This document shows positions 7,381 through 16,648 of a stretch of DNA of 62,123 nt, in pieces (positions within the stretch are counted from its first letter, which is position 1; the number at the start of each line of letters is the position of its first letter). Source of the DNA: an uncultured Flavobacteriales bacterium. Lineage in GTDB: Bacteria > Bacteroidota > Bacteroidia > Flavobacteriales_D > Sanyastnellaceae. The DNA lies in contig CAJQLF010000024.1 of the NCBI GenBank assembly GCA_905479115.1, forward strand, positions 1 to 62,123, in the 5' to 3' direction. The position numbers and the translations under genes were made by a program. A model generated the notes under the pieces. That model made no database searches. It was not told the origin of the DNA and saw nothing but the letters and a program-made list of their open reading frames with translations.

Positions 7381-9762
7381 GTGCATTTATACCGCCTATC
7401 TCTTTTTTTTGTTCTGCTGTCGACTTTAACCTTTGCGGCATCAGCTCAATTCACCGTCAGCGGCACGGTTACCGATGCGACAACAGGTGAGACCATCATT
7501 GGAGCTACCGTCTTTCCAACTAATTCCAGCCGTGGCACGTCGACTAATGCTTATGGATTTTACAGTTTAACCTTGTCAGAAGGTGCGCAGGAAATAGCGA
7601 TTAGTTTCATCGGCTACGAAACCCAAGTGAAACAATTCAACCTCACTGCGCCGTTGACTTTCAATGCAGAGCTGCGGCCAGCTGTCGTTGCCTTTGACGA
7701 GGCGACCGTGGTAGGTGACCGCTCGAATCATACCCAAGGTACAGACCTCGGAAGAGAATCAGTAGAGGTCGATCAAATCAAAGCCCTTCCGGCATTGCTG
7801 GGTGAGGTCGATGTGCTCAAAGTCCTGCAATTCTTGCCAGGCGTATCTAGCGCGGGAGAGGGAAATTCAGGTTTTTACGTGAGAGGGGGTGGTCCAGATC
7901 AAAACTTGATTCTGCTTGATGATGCGACCATATACAACGCTTCGCACTTGTTCGGCTTCTTTAGTGTCTTCAATGCAGATGCCATCAAACACATCGATCT
8001 GATCAAAGGCTCCATGCCCGCAGAATATGGTGGGCGGGTCTCTTCCGTCTTAAACATCGCATTGAAAGAAGGGAACTCCAAAGAGTGGACCGCATCTGGA
8101 GGGCTTGGTCTCATCAGTTCTCGGCTCACCGTCGAAGGTCCGGTCATTAAAGACAAATGCAGCCTGATTTTATCCGGACGACGCACCTACATTGATGTAT
8201 TGACGAAGCCCGCGCTCAAGGGAACCGCGTTTGAGGGTACGGGGTACTATTTTTATGACCTCAATGCCAAAATCAACTACAAAATATCCGACAAAGACCA
8301 GCTCTTTCTGTCAGGCTATTCTGGACAAGATGTCTTTAGCTTTACCAGTGCAGATGTAGGGTTTAACACAGAAATTCCATGGGGAAACACCATGGCTTCT
8401 CTGCGGTGGAATCGCATCCTCAATGACCGCATGTTCCTGAATGTAGGAGCGACGTATTCAGCGTACACATTTTCATTTTTAGCCGGTCAAGATGAGTTCC
8501 AGTTCGGTTTTGAAAGCGGAATCAAGGATTTGGCGGGCCGAACAGAGTGGAGTTATTACCCCAACCTCCGGCACAGTATCAAGGCGGGAATCGACTATGT
8601 GCATCATGATTTTATTCCCACTGACTTCACGGCCCGCAGCGGAGATACAGAGTTCGATACGGGTGCCTCAGAACAAACATTCAGCCACGAGGCAGCGGTT
8701 TACCTTCAGGATGATGTGGATCTTACGGAAAAGGTCCGACTCCATGCAGGATTGAGGTGGTCGGGGTTTTGGCATGTCGGACCGTTTACGCGCTACCCAC
8801 TTGATGCACCCGGGATTCAGTCCCAAAGTCCCGTTGTGTACGAGGCTGGTGAACTCGTGAAGTTTTACAAAGGCTGGGAGCCGCGTTTGGCCGTCCGGAT
8901 TACCAGTGGCCCACGGTCGAGCATCAAGGCCGGTTACAGCGAAAATTACCAGTACGTCCACCTGACCTCGTTGGGCACGAGTTCGTTGCCCGGGGACATC
9001 TGGATTCCCAGCTCCGATCGCGTCAACCCGCAATGGGGCAGGCAAGCCAGTTTAGGCTACTTCCAAACCCTGGGAAAGGACAGCCAATGGGAAGCGTCGA
9101 TTGAGGGCTACTGGAAAGAACTGGAAAACTTGGTTGCCTATGGGGAAAACACGAGCCCTGAGGATAACATCGGCAACAACGTAGACAACAACCTGGTCTT
9201 TGGAGACGGCTGGTCATATGGACTGGAGACGTTCGTCAAAAAACGGGAAGGACGCCTGACCGGTTGGATTGGATACACCTGGAGCAAGACCGAACGCCAA
9301 TTCGATGAGTTGAACAATGGACTGGATTTTCCGGCGAAATATGACCGCCGACACGATTTAAGCGTTGTCCTCGATTGGACCATCAATAAGCGGTGGAGGA
9401 TGGGAGGTGCATTTGTTTATGCGACAGGAAATTCCCTGACCCTGCCGGTACAGCGGTATCTTTTTGAAGGACGCATCACCGATGTATACGGAGCGCGCAA
9501 CGGTTACCGGATGGCTGCATATCACCGAGCTGACATCAGCGCAACCCTCACTCCCGACCGAAGCAAATCCAAAAAAAGGCGCGACCTTCGCGCGGAATCA
9601 AGCTGGACGTTTGGTTTCTACAATGTGTACAATCGGATGAACCCTTATTTTATATTTTTCTCCAATGAAGGAGATTTAAGTTCAGGCACGTTAGATCTGA
9701 AAGCCAACCAAGTGAGTTTGTTCCCCATTATTCCATCGGTGACATGGAACTTTAATTTCTGA
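7381..9762 (+). CDS. TonB-dependent receptor with N-terminal carboxypeptidase-regulatory-like domain
   Basis: 793 residues, GTG start immediately followed by a signal peptide ending near SAQ (residue 23). Residues 24-105 form the CarboxypepD_reg-like domain (TVSGTVTDATTGETIIGATV, IAISFIGYETQ) typical of Bacteroidota receptors. The plug follows at about 125-230 (VLQFLPGVSSAGE, FYVRGGGPDQNLILLDD, SMPAEYGGRVSSVLNIALKE). The rest is a 22-strand barrel ending in the aromatic terminal strand VTWNFNF. Transport across the outer membrane with TonB energy is expected; the substrate is not evident and there is no SusD partner. The length is short for a SusC, closer to iron, vitamin or peptide receptors. 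The ABC exporter gene begins 7 bp downstream. Confidence 0.92.
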   Translation: MHLYRLSLFFVLLSTLTFAASAQFTVSGTVTDATTGETIIGATVFPTNSSRGTSTNAYGFYSLTLSEGAQEIAISFIGYETQVKQFNLTAPLTFNAELRPAVVAFDEATVVGDRSNHTQGTDLGRESVEVDQIKALPALLGEVDVLKVLQFLPGVSSAGEGNSGFYVRGGGPDQNLILLDDATIYNASHLFGFFSVFNADAIKHIDLIKGSMPAEYGGRVSSVLNIALKEGNSKEWTASGGLGLISSRLTVEGPVIKDKCSLILSGRRTYIDVLTKPALKGTAFEGTGYYFYDLNAKINYKISDKDQLFLSGYSGQDVFSFTSADVGFNTEIPWGNTMASLRWNRILNDRMFLNVGATYSAYTFSFLAGQDEFQFGFESGIKDLAGRTEWSYYPNLRHSIKAGIDYVHHDFIPTDFTARSGDTEFDTGASEQTFSHEAAVYLQDDVDLTEKVRLHAGLRWSGFWHVGPFTRYPLDAPGIQSQSPVVYEAGELVKFYKGWEPRLAVRITSGPRSSIKAGYSENYQYVHLTSLGTSSLPGDIWIPSSDRVNPQWGRQASLGYFQTLGKDSQWEASIEGYWKELENLVAYGENTSPEDNIGNNVDNNLVFGDGWSYGLETFVKKREGRLTGWIGYTWSKTERQFDELNNGLDFPAKYDRRHDLSVVLDWTINKRWRMGGAFVYATGNSLTLPVQRYLFEGRITDVYGARNGYRMAAYHRADISATLTPDRSKSKKRRDLRAESSWTFGFYNVYNRMNPYFIFFSNEGDLSSGTLDLKANQVSLFPIIPSVTWNFNF

Positions 9763-9769
9763 ACAAGGC

Positions 9770-11701
9770 ATGCGCGAGTTATGGAAACTGAACAGCCTCA
9801 TCAAAAGGTATCCGCAACTGCTGCTTGGAGGTGTTGTGTTTATTTTCTTGACGAATGTGTTCGCGGTCTACGCCCCATCGCTCATAGGCGAAGGAGTCAA
9901 TGCCCTGAAAGACATGGATTCTGCAGTGTTAGAACCCTTGCGCGAAGGAGCGAAGGAAGAGGCTCTTTTTTCAGAGCCCATTCGGATGGATCTCCCGCCT
10001 TCCTTGCGCTGGATCAGTTCCGTCTTTGCGCCGGATGCTGAAATCTCATTGATCGCATCCAAAGACAATGCCCTTGCGTGGATGAAGCAATTGGCACTTT
10101 GGCAAGCGGGACTTTTTTTGTTGGCCTACCTCATCAAAGGGATTTTTCTGTTTTTTACCCGGCAAACCATTATTGTGATGTCGAGGAGGATTGAGTTTGA
10201 CCTCAAGGGCAAAATCTTTGATCAATACCAGCGGTTGGACGCCTCATTCTACAAGGCAAATGACACGGGAGATCTCATGAATCGAATCAGCGAGGATGTG
10301 AGCAAGGTTCGCATGTACCTCGGTCCGGCCATTATGTACACGCTCAACCTGACCATGCTGATTTTTCTCGTCGTAGGCGTCATGGTCTACATCGACTGGC
10401 AGTTAACGCTCTTTGCGCTTCTGCCCTTGCCCTTGATGTCTGTAGGCATTTACCTGGTCAGCACGCGCATCAATCGTCAAAGTGAGGCCGTGCAACGGCA
10501 GCAAAGTGGCCTGAGTACGTTTGTTCAACAACACATCGCAGGCATCCGTGTGCTCAAGTCATTTCAACGCGAACACGACGCCACAGAGCGGTTCACCGAG
10601 GCGGCTGATTTGTACAAAATGAACGCGCTCAAACTGGTCAAAACGGAGGCGCTGTTCATGCCCATCATTGTAATGCTGGTGGGGCTGAGCACCATTCTGA
10701 CCATTTATGTCGGTGGCCAGCGGGTCATCGCCGGAGAATTGGAAATCGGGCATGTATTTCAGTTTGTCTTTTACGTCAACTTGCTCACTTGGCCCTTTGC
10801 TTCCGTAGGCTGGGTAACCTCACTCGTTCAAAAGGCTGAAGCCTCAATGAAGCGGATCAATGCCTTCATGGAGGCGACACCGGTGATTCAATCGGCTCCG
10901 AGTGAAACGGCTTATTCCGCTGATAAGTTGGAGGAAATCACCTTTGATAAGGTCAGCTTCACGTACCCTGAAACTGGAATCGTAGCTGCAAAAGATGTCA
11001 GCTTTACCATCAAGCCTGGTCAGATCGTCGCTATTACAGGGCGGACAGGAAGCGGGAAATCTACCCTTGCCCAGCTGGCCATGCGCATCTTTGACCCTGA
11101 ATCAGGTGAAATTCGCATCAACGGCAAGTCGCTTCCAGAATGGAACCTCACATCTTTTCGCTCCCTATGCGGCTACGTCCCTCAGGATGTTTTTTTGTTT
11201 TCCGATACGATTCAAAACAACATTGCATTTGGCATTGAAGGAGGTGACGCTTCGCTGGATGACGTCAAAGCTGCTGCGCTTGAAGCGCACGTCGCCCACA
11301 ACATCGAGGGGTTTCAGAAAGGCTATCAAACCCTACTTGGAGAGCGGGGTGTCAATTTGAGTGGAGGTCAAAAGCAACGGATCTCGATCGCTCGAGCATT
11401 CATTCGCCGTCCACAATTGCTGATCCTCGATGATTGCCTTTCTGCTGTTGACACGGAAACGGAAGAGACCATCCTCAATTCGATTCGGAAGCAGGGCAAA
11501 GAATCAGCCGTCTTGCTCGTTAGCCATAGAATTAGCAGTATTCGAGGTGCGGACCATGTGCTGGTATTGGATGCAGGACAAGTGGTCGAATCTGGGCATC
11601 CCAATGAACTCGCCAGCGCCGGAGGCCCCTATGCACGGATGGTTGAGCAACAAAGCCAGCAAGGTGAAGACGGCAAGGAGGAAAACGGTGAAGACCGATA
11701 A
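9770..11701 (+). CDS. ABC exporter half-transporter (transmembrane domain fused to ATPase)
   Basis: 643 residues. The N-terminal ABC_membrane domain (about residues 15-360, six helices, with an unusual ~75-residue extracytoplasmic insert after helix 1) precedes the ATPase. Walker A is GRTGSGKST at 424-432, Q-loop Gln472, signature LSGGQ at 530-534, Walker B LLILDD at 550-555 and the switch His in SHR near 586. The residue after the Walker B Asp is Asp555 rather than the usual catalytic Glu, followed by CLSAVD. It belongs to the multidrug/lipid exporter family. The start is 7 bp after the TonB receptor stop, so the two are co-transcribed. The substrate is unknown. Confidence 0.93.
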   Translation: MRELWKLNSLIKRYPQLLLGGVVFIFLTNVFAVYAPSLIGEGVNALKDMDSAVLEPLREGAKEEALFSEPIRMDLPPSLRWISSVFAPDAEISLIASKDNALAWMKQLALWQAGLFLLAYLIKGIFLFFTRQTIIVMSRRIEFDLKGKIFDQYQRLDASFYKANDTGDLMNRISEDVSKVRMYLGPAIMYTLNLTMLIFLVVGVMVYIDWQLTLFALLPLPLMSVGIYLVSTRINRQSEAVQRQQSGLSTFVQQHIAGIRVLKSFQREHDATERFTEAADLYKMNALKLVKTEALFMPIIVMLVGLSTILTIYVGGQRVIAGELEIGHVFQFVFYVNLLTWPFASVGWVTSLVQKAEASMKRINAFMEATPVIQSAPSETAYSADKLEEITFDKVSFTYPETGIVAAKDVSFTIKPGQIVAITGRTGSGKSTLAQLAMRIFDPESGEIRINGKSLPEWNLTSFRSLCGYVPQDVFLFSDTIQNNIAFGIEGGDASLDDVKAAALEAHVAHNIEGFQKGYQTLLGERGVNLSGGQKQRISIARAFIRRPQLLILDDCLSAVDTETEETILNSIRKQGKESAVLLVSHRISSIRGADHVLVLDAGQVVESGHPNELASAGGPYARMVEQQSQQGEDGKEENGEDR

Positions 11702-11723
11702 AGCAGGCGTGCCTCAGCCTTAA

Positions 11724-13568
11724 TCAATCTGGACACCCGTCTCCGAACACGGCAAGGAACCCCAACAGGTCATTGATAACGACCACGCCATCGCCGTCAA
11801 AGTCCGCTGCGCAATTCACCTCACACCCAAATTCACCGAGGAACACCAAGAGATCGGCAACAGAGATGGCTCCATCTGAGTTGAAGTCCCCCGGACAGCC
11901 CAACTCTTCAGCAGCATCAATCACTCCGTTGCAATCATTGTCCAACCCTTGACCGGTCCCCGGTGCACCCGGGTAGACGACAGAGGAAGCATCATTGCAG
12001 TCCTCCGCATTCTGCACATAGCCCGAGGGTATAGCGCAGGAGTTCACCGGAGACTCCGGGTTTCCATACCCATCGCCGTCCAAATCGGCGTACCAAATGG
12101 AACCAGGGTCCACTGAAAAAACAAAGTGCTGCGTCACCGTATTGAGTTCTGATGCCAATTCGATGGTCAGGCTGTTCGTTCCGCTCAGACCATTTAGGCC
12201 AGAAATCGAAAAGACAAAACTTCCCGGGCCATCCATTTCTGTCTGGAAATCCACCAACGCGGCGCCATCAGGCAGGTCTGGGATGGAAAGTGTAAAGGGG
12301 GGCAAGAAACCTCCCAAGACCTCGGCATAGACCACCAACTCCTCCTCCACACAAATCTCCGGATCAATGATTTCCACTTCAATGAATTGGGGCCGAACCA
12401 CGTAAATGCCTTCGTCAATGGATGTCACAACCACAATACCCGACTCGAAATAGGGATAGGTTGACCACGACCCCGAAAATTGCGCCGCATTGCTGTTCGG
12501 GTCCACATCAAAATAGGCGATTTCCGTCAGCTCACCCGCAGCTACATCCGTCAATTCAAGCATGCGCAATCCCGCCCGATAGTTGGCCTGGAACAGCAAG
12601 TTGCCCACCACGTATTGGTTGTGATCGATCGCCTGTAAATCTGAGAAATGTTCACCAATTAGCACGGGATTGGACAAATCAGCTACATCAAAAATCAAGG
12701 TTCGCGTGTTCATCCCTTGGTTTTGCTCATCCAATTCATCGCCCAACATCAAATACCGGTGATCCTCCGTGAGCCAGCATTGGTGGGTATAGGAATAATC
12801 ATAATTCGTGATGCTCACCGAGGCAATGTCAGAGGGGTCCGTCGCATCCAGAATAGCCAACTTATTGGCATTTGCGCAAAACAACATCGACTTTCCCGCA
12901 TAGTCGGTATCCGGACCGTTATACACCACTCCTTGCGCATCGTGGGTATATCCCGCCTCACTGTAATCCCCCATCAAAATAGGGTTAGCAGGGTTACTGA
13001 TGTCATACGCTACGATTCCTCCGCCTGCCAAATTGGTCCCAACCGCATACAGCATGGCCGATTCCTCGTCAATCACAACATTGTGCGCATCGGAAAAGCT
13101 GGAAATCCATGTCGTCGGCAAAAGCGTCGTTGGAAACGAGGTTAAATCACGCAATTGGTTCAAATCAAGCACCTGCAACCCATGGCCATTGGCCTCCGAA
13201 ACGACATACACATGATCCGAATAGACTTTCATATCACGCCAGGTGCTGCTGGATGTTTGCGTTTCCATGAAGGCCACCAAGACGGGATTGATCGGATCGC
13301 TCAAGTCCACCATAGCCAATCCTTGGCGCTCCCCTACCAAGGCATACTCCACGCCCGTCTCCGGGTCCGTCCATCCCCATATATCATTGGCACCCGTCCC
13401 CATCAGATCTGCGTTGCTCATGGAAGAAAGAAGCTCCATTCGATCGCATGGAAATCCGTCTGCAAACCCACCTTCGCAGGGAGTTTGACTGGTTGATTCA
13501 ACTGCACTCCCCACGAGGAATATGAGCAGCGAGAAAACTGTTTGGTAAAGTCGTAAAGGTCTGTTCAT
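11724..13568 (-). CDS. Choice-of-anchor B family secreted protein with MopE-like and dockerin-like C-terminus
   Basis: 614 residues from the ATG at 13568; an ATG 30 bp upstream is also in frame but would precede the signal peptide MNRPLRLYQTVFSLLIFLVG. The body (residues ~35-390) is a beta-propeller-like series of LVIVP-type repeats: GLAMVDLSDPINPVLV, GLQVLDLNQL, YDISNPANPILMGDY. It matches choice-of-anchor B proteins, including the conserved His/Asp-rich blades (HNVVIDEES, YTHDAQGVVYNG). Then come a MopE-type metal-binding segment (DCNDASSVVYPGAPG, LDNDCNGVID) and a tandem EF-loop pair (GDFNSDGAISVADLLVFLGE and ADFDGDGVVVINDLLGFLAV), each flanked by cysteines. No T9SS tail is present; the protein ends GDGCPD. 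Confidence 0.85.
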   Translation of the reverse strand: MNRPLRLYQTVFSLLIFLVGSAVESTSQTPCEGGFADGFPCDRMELLSSMSNADLMGTGANDIWGWTDPETGVEYALVGERQGLAMVDLSDPINPVLVAFMETQTSSSTWRDMKVYSDHVYVVSEANGHGLQVLDLNQLRDLTSFPTTLLPTTWISSFSDAHNVVIDEESAMLYAVGTNLAGGGIVAYDISNPANPILMGDYSEAGYTHDAQGVVYNGPDTDYAGKSMLFCANANKLAILDATDPSDIASVSITNYDYSYTHQCWLTEDHRYLMLGDELDEQNQGMNTRTLIFDVADLSNPVLIGEHFSDLQAIDHNQYVVGNLLFQANYRAGLRMLELTDVAAGELTEIAYFDVDPNSNAAQFSGSWSTYPYFESGIVVVTSIDEGIYVVRPQFIEVEIIDPEICVEEELVVYAEVLGGFLPPFTLSIPDLPDGAALVDFQTEMDGPGSFVFSISGLNGLSGTNSLTIELASELNTVTQHFVFSVDPGSIWYADLDGDGYGNPESPVNSCAIPSGYVQNAEDCNDASSVVYPGAPGTGQGLDNDCNGVIDAAEELGCPGDFNSDGAISVADLLVFLGEFGCEVNCAADFDGDGVVVINDLLGFLAVFGDGCPD

Positions 13569-13644
13569 ACTATTGCGTAAAGATGGAAAGTACAACATTC
13601 TCTAGGGAAACAACAAAACCTCACCAAGGGTTGTTTCAATTCAC

Positions 13645-14556
13645 ATGAAGGCAGCGTATCTCATAACAGGTGGAACCGGATTGGTTGGTCAGCGGATCAT
13701 CCAAAAACTGGTGGCGCGCGGCGAACGCGTGCATATTTTAACTCGTCGCCCTGCATCCTCCAGCATCTCCGGTGTCACATTCTATCGTTGGAACCCCGAT
13801 GAGGGAACGATGGACGCGGAAGCGCTCAAGGACGTGCACACGGTAATTCACCTGGCTGGAGCCCCTGTGGCCCAGCGCTGGACGCCTTCGAGCAAACGAG
13901 CAATCCTCGACAGCCGGACCAAGACCTCCGCACTGCTCCATTCCCACATCGCCCAACTCAACGAAAAAGACCGTCCTGAAGTCTGTATTGGCGCAAGTGC
14001 CATCGGTATCTACCCCTCCGGCAATGAAGAATTAACGGAGACCTCTCCTGCAGCAACGGGATTTTTAAGCGATGTAGTTCAACAATGGGAATCCGGTGTA
14101 GAAACTTTTGAATCCATGGGCTTGCGTACGGTCCGACTCCGCATTGGATTGGTTTTAGCTGAAGACGGTGGGATGTTGGGAAAGCTTCTGCCGATCTTCC
14201 GTTTGGGCCTAGGATCTGCTGTAGGATCAGGAAAGCAATGGCAATCGTGGATCCACATTGAAGACCTTGCCGATATGTTTCTTTGGGCAGCCGAAGAAAA
14301 AACCGTGAGTGGCATTTTCAACGCGGTCGCCCCTCATCCCGTGACGAATTACGCATTAAGCAAGTCCCTGGCGCATGCCTGTAAGCGACCATTTTGGGCA
14401 CCGGCTGTCCCAGCTTGGGCATTGCGATTGGTCTTCGGTGAAATGGCCTCCGTGGTCCTTGCATCGCAGAAGGTGCGAGCCGAGCGAGTCGTGGCTGCCG
14501 GCTTTGCCTTTTCTCATCCAGCCCTTGACGACGCGCTCCGCGATATCCTTCACTAG
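13645..14556 (+). CDS. TIGR01777 family NAD-dependent epimerase/sugar nucleotide reductase-like protein
   Basis: 303 residues. The N-terminal Rossmann motif GGTGLVGQRI (residues 8-17) binds NAD(P). The core carries the family signatures FYRWNPDEG, HLAGAPVAQRWTPSSK, GASAIGIYPSGNEELTE and LRIGLVLAEDGGMLGKLLPI, then WIHIEDLADMF and FNAVAPHPVTN. The last ~45 residues (WAPAVPAWALRLVFGEMAS) are the C-terminal DUF1731 domain. Members are extended short-chain dehydrogenases of unknown substrate. It is divergent from the choice-of-anchor B gene, with 76 bp between the starts. Confidence 0.9.
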   Translation: MKAAYLITGGTGLVGQRIIQKLVARGERVHILTRRPASSSISGVTFYRWNPDEGTMDAEALKDVHTVIHLAGAPVAQRWTPSSKRAILDSRTKTSALLHSHIAQLNEKDRPEVCIGASAIGIYPSGNEELTETSPAATGFLSDVVQQWESGVETFESMGLRTVRLRIGLVLAEDGGMLGKLLPIFRLGLGSAVGSGKQWQSWIHIEDLADMFLWAAEEKTVSGIFNAVAPHPVTNYALSKSLAHACKRPFWAPAVPAWALRLVFGEMASVVLASQKVRAERVVAAGFAFSHPALDDALRDILH

Positions 14557-14591
14557 CGCTTCATCGATCATCGAAAGTTGAGGGCAAAAAA

Positions 14592-14622
14592 GAACGGGCG
14601 AACCCTGAGGGGTCGCCCGTTC
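14592..14622 (-). terminator. Intrinsic terminator downstream of the fasciclin gene
   Basis: A 14-bp stem with one mismatch and a TGA loop: GAACGGGCGAACCC at 14592-14605 pairs with 14609-14622. On the minus strand the stem is followed by TCTTTTTTG, giving the U tract, so it terminates the gene ending at 14644. The plus-strand side lacks a T run. Confidence 0.85.
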
Positions 14623-14643
14623 ATCAGTCAATCGGTCTGAGAA

Positions 14644-16539
14644 TCAATTAACCAGAAACATCTTATTCACGCTGTAAGCACCTTCGGTCACCCGAACGAT
14701 GTAGAGACCAGCGTTCCATGTTTGCGTTGAAAGCCGTTCCCATGATTGGTTCGCCGTAGTCTCTGCTACTTGGCGTCCGGCGCCGTCCCACACTTGAATC
14801 AACGCACCCGCATTCCAATTACCGCGGATGTTCAATTCGCCTTCGCCCGCAGGGTTTGGGTAGACCATTACCGCCAGTTGATCCGCTTCGTTTACCGCAT
14901 TCGCTGTCGGTGGAAGAAGTACCGCATCGATAACATGCACAACACCGTTGTCGGCTGCGATGTCCGCAACAATAACCATGGCGTTGTTGATCATGACGCC
15001 CTCGGCTGTGATGGATACCGTAACATCCTCACCTAAGAGGGTTGTAATCATTTGTCCGTCCGACAAATCAGCCGCGTAAGCAGAAGCTCCTACGACGTGG
15101 TACTGCAAAATCTCACCGAGGTTGGGCAACGCCAATAACTCCTCAGCGGTAATCCCCAAGGCTTCTGTCAAAGCCACCACAGCAGCATCGTTTGGAGCGA
15201 ACACCGTGAATGGGCCTTCACCGCTCAAAGCTTCCACCAAACCGGCTTCTATCACTGCGGCTTCGAGCAATGTATGATCATCCGAGTTGACGATGATGTC
15301 CACGACCGTGTTGGACGGTGGAGTTGGCGGCAACAATACCGCATCAATTACATGCACTACACCGTTGCCGGCTGTTACATCGGCCACTATTACCTGAGCC
15401 TGATTGATGAACACACCATCAGCCGTAATGGAGACCACAACATCGGCATCCAACAACGTGGTGATTTGCTGGCCATCTGACAAGTCTGACGCTAGCGCCT
15501 GACCAGCTACGACATGGCCCAACAATACATTCGTCAATTCTGGATATTCGAGAAGATCTTCAACTGAAACTCCTAAGGCCGCCATCAGCGCTTCGAATGC
15601 CGCATCCGTTGGAGCAAAAACCGTGAATGGACCTTCTCCACTCAACGTCGTAGCCAGATCTGCAGCAATCACCGCAGCCTCCAAAATCGTGTGCAATTCA
15701 CTTTCGACAATGATGTCTACAACCGTTGTTTCTGCAGGTGGTGGCAATAGAACCGCGTCGATAACGTGCACTACACCATTGTCTGCAGCGATATCTGCAA
15801 CAGTGACCATGGCGTTATTGATCATCACACCGTTCTGGTTGACGGTCACCGTGACCTCTTCACCTAGCAATGTCGCAATGGATTGACCATCGCTTAAGTC
15901 CGTGGAAAAAGCTGCCGCAGCAACTACATGGTACTGCAGAATCTCACCGAGGTTGGGCAATGCCAGCAAATCTTCGGCTGTAATACCCAGTTCCTCTGTC
16001 AAGGCTACAATCGCATCATCTGTTGGAGCGAAAACGGTAAAGGGGCCGTCGCCGCTCAGCGCTTCTGCCAATCCTGCTTCGATTACCGCTGCTTCGAGCA
16101 GTGTGTGATCGTCTGAGTTGACGATAACATCCACAACTGTGTTCGACTGCTGCGTCGGCACAACAGTGATCGTCGCTACCATTCCGTTCGCGGCGTGAGA
16201 GCCAATAGAACAGTCGTAGTTGTAGGTTCCTTCAACCGTAAACGTGTGCGAGCCGATGCACACCCCTTCGGTGCTTCCGTTCACCGCACCAAATGAAAAG
16301 GACTCTGGGTTGTTCCACATGTCACCCAGCGTGCTTTCGGCTCCATTCACATCGTGGAAGCCATCTACATTGACCCAAACGACTGTTTGACCCGATTCAA
16401 TTTCCAAATCCGAAGGTGTGTAGGAGAAGCTCTGAGCTTCAACAACAATTCCTTCAACCCCACACGGGTTGTCTTGCGCGGTAGCTACCGACATCATTCC
16501 AGCCATCAAAAGGCCAAAAGCGTAAAAAACTTTTTTCAT
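14644..16539 (-). CDS. Secreted cupredoxin / three-fasciclin-repeat / T9SS type A fusion protein
   Basis: 631 residues. A signal peptide (1-21, ATAQ) is followed by a plastocyanin-like domain (about 28-127). Its candidate type-1 copper ligands are His62 (in GFHDV) and Cys110, His115 and Met120 in the C-x4-H-x4-M motif CSIGSHAANGM. Three FAS1 domains follow (about 133-266, 271-405, 410-543), each with TVFAP[TN]D, HVV and NGVVHVIDAVLLPP signatures. A type A sorting domain ends the protein (MVYPNPAGEGEL, WNAGLYIVRV, NKMFLVN). FAS1 domains mediate adhesion; the copper domain suggests electron transfer or copper binding at the cell surface. An intrinsic terminator sits just downstream. Confidence 0.92.
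   Translation of the reverse strand: MKKVFYAFGLLMAGMMSVATAQDNPCGVEGIVVEAQSFSYTPSDLEIESGQTVVWVNVDGFHDVNGAESTLGDMWNNPESFSFGAVNGSTEGVCIGSHTFTVEGTYNYDCSIGSHAANGMVATITVVPTQQSNTVVDVIVNSDDHTLLEAAVIEAGLAEALSGDGPFTVFAPTDDAIVALTEELGITAEDLLALPNLGEILQYHVVAAAAFSTDLSDGQSIATLLGEEVTVTVNQNGVMINNAMVTVADIAADNGVVHVIDAVLLPPPAETTVVDIIVESELHTILEAAVIAADLATTLSGEGPFTVFAPTDAAFEALMAALGVSVEDLLEYPELTNVLLGHVVAGQALASDLSDGQQITTLLDADVVVSITADGVFINQAQVIVADVTAGNGVVHVIDAVLLPPTPPSNTVVDIIVNSDDHTLLEAAVIEAGLVEALSGEGPFTVFAPNDAAVVALTEALGITAEELLALPNLGEILQYHVVGASAYAADLSDGQMITTLLGEDVTVSITAEGVMINNAMVIVADIAADNGVVHVIDAVLLPPTANAVNEADQLAVMVYPNPAGEGELNIRGNWNAGALIQVWDGAGRQVAETTANQSWERLSTQTWNAGLYIVRVTEGAYSVNKMFLVN
14911..16143 (-). repeat. Three tandem FAS1-encoding repeats (about 400 bp each)
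   Basis: Repeat 1 is about 15742-16143, repeat 2 about 15325-15729, repeat 3 about 14911-15312. Repeats 1 and 3 are much closer to each other than to repeat 2 (shared LLALPNLGEILQYHVV and GVMINNAMV), pointing to a recent duplication with repeat 2 older. Confidence 0.85.
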
Positions 16540-16648
16540 TCTTATAGGTTTATAACAGGTTTATACGAGCGTAACTTACTTGGTGTGACATTTGTTCAAA
16601 ACACATCGACTCAAAGCGCACATTAACCGATAATCTCCCGAAAGCACC

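Noticed and set aside
14592-14622. Use of this hairpin as a terminator for the plus-strand epimerase gene
   Set aside because: The plus-strand side lacks a T run, so only the minus-strand role is supported.
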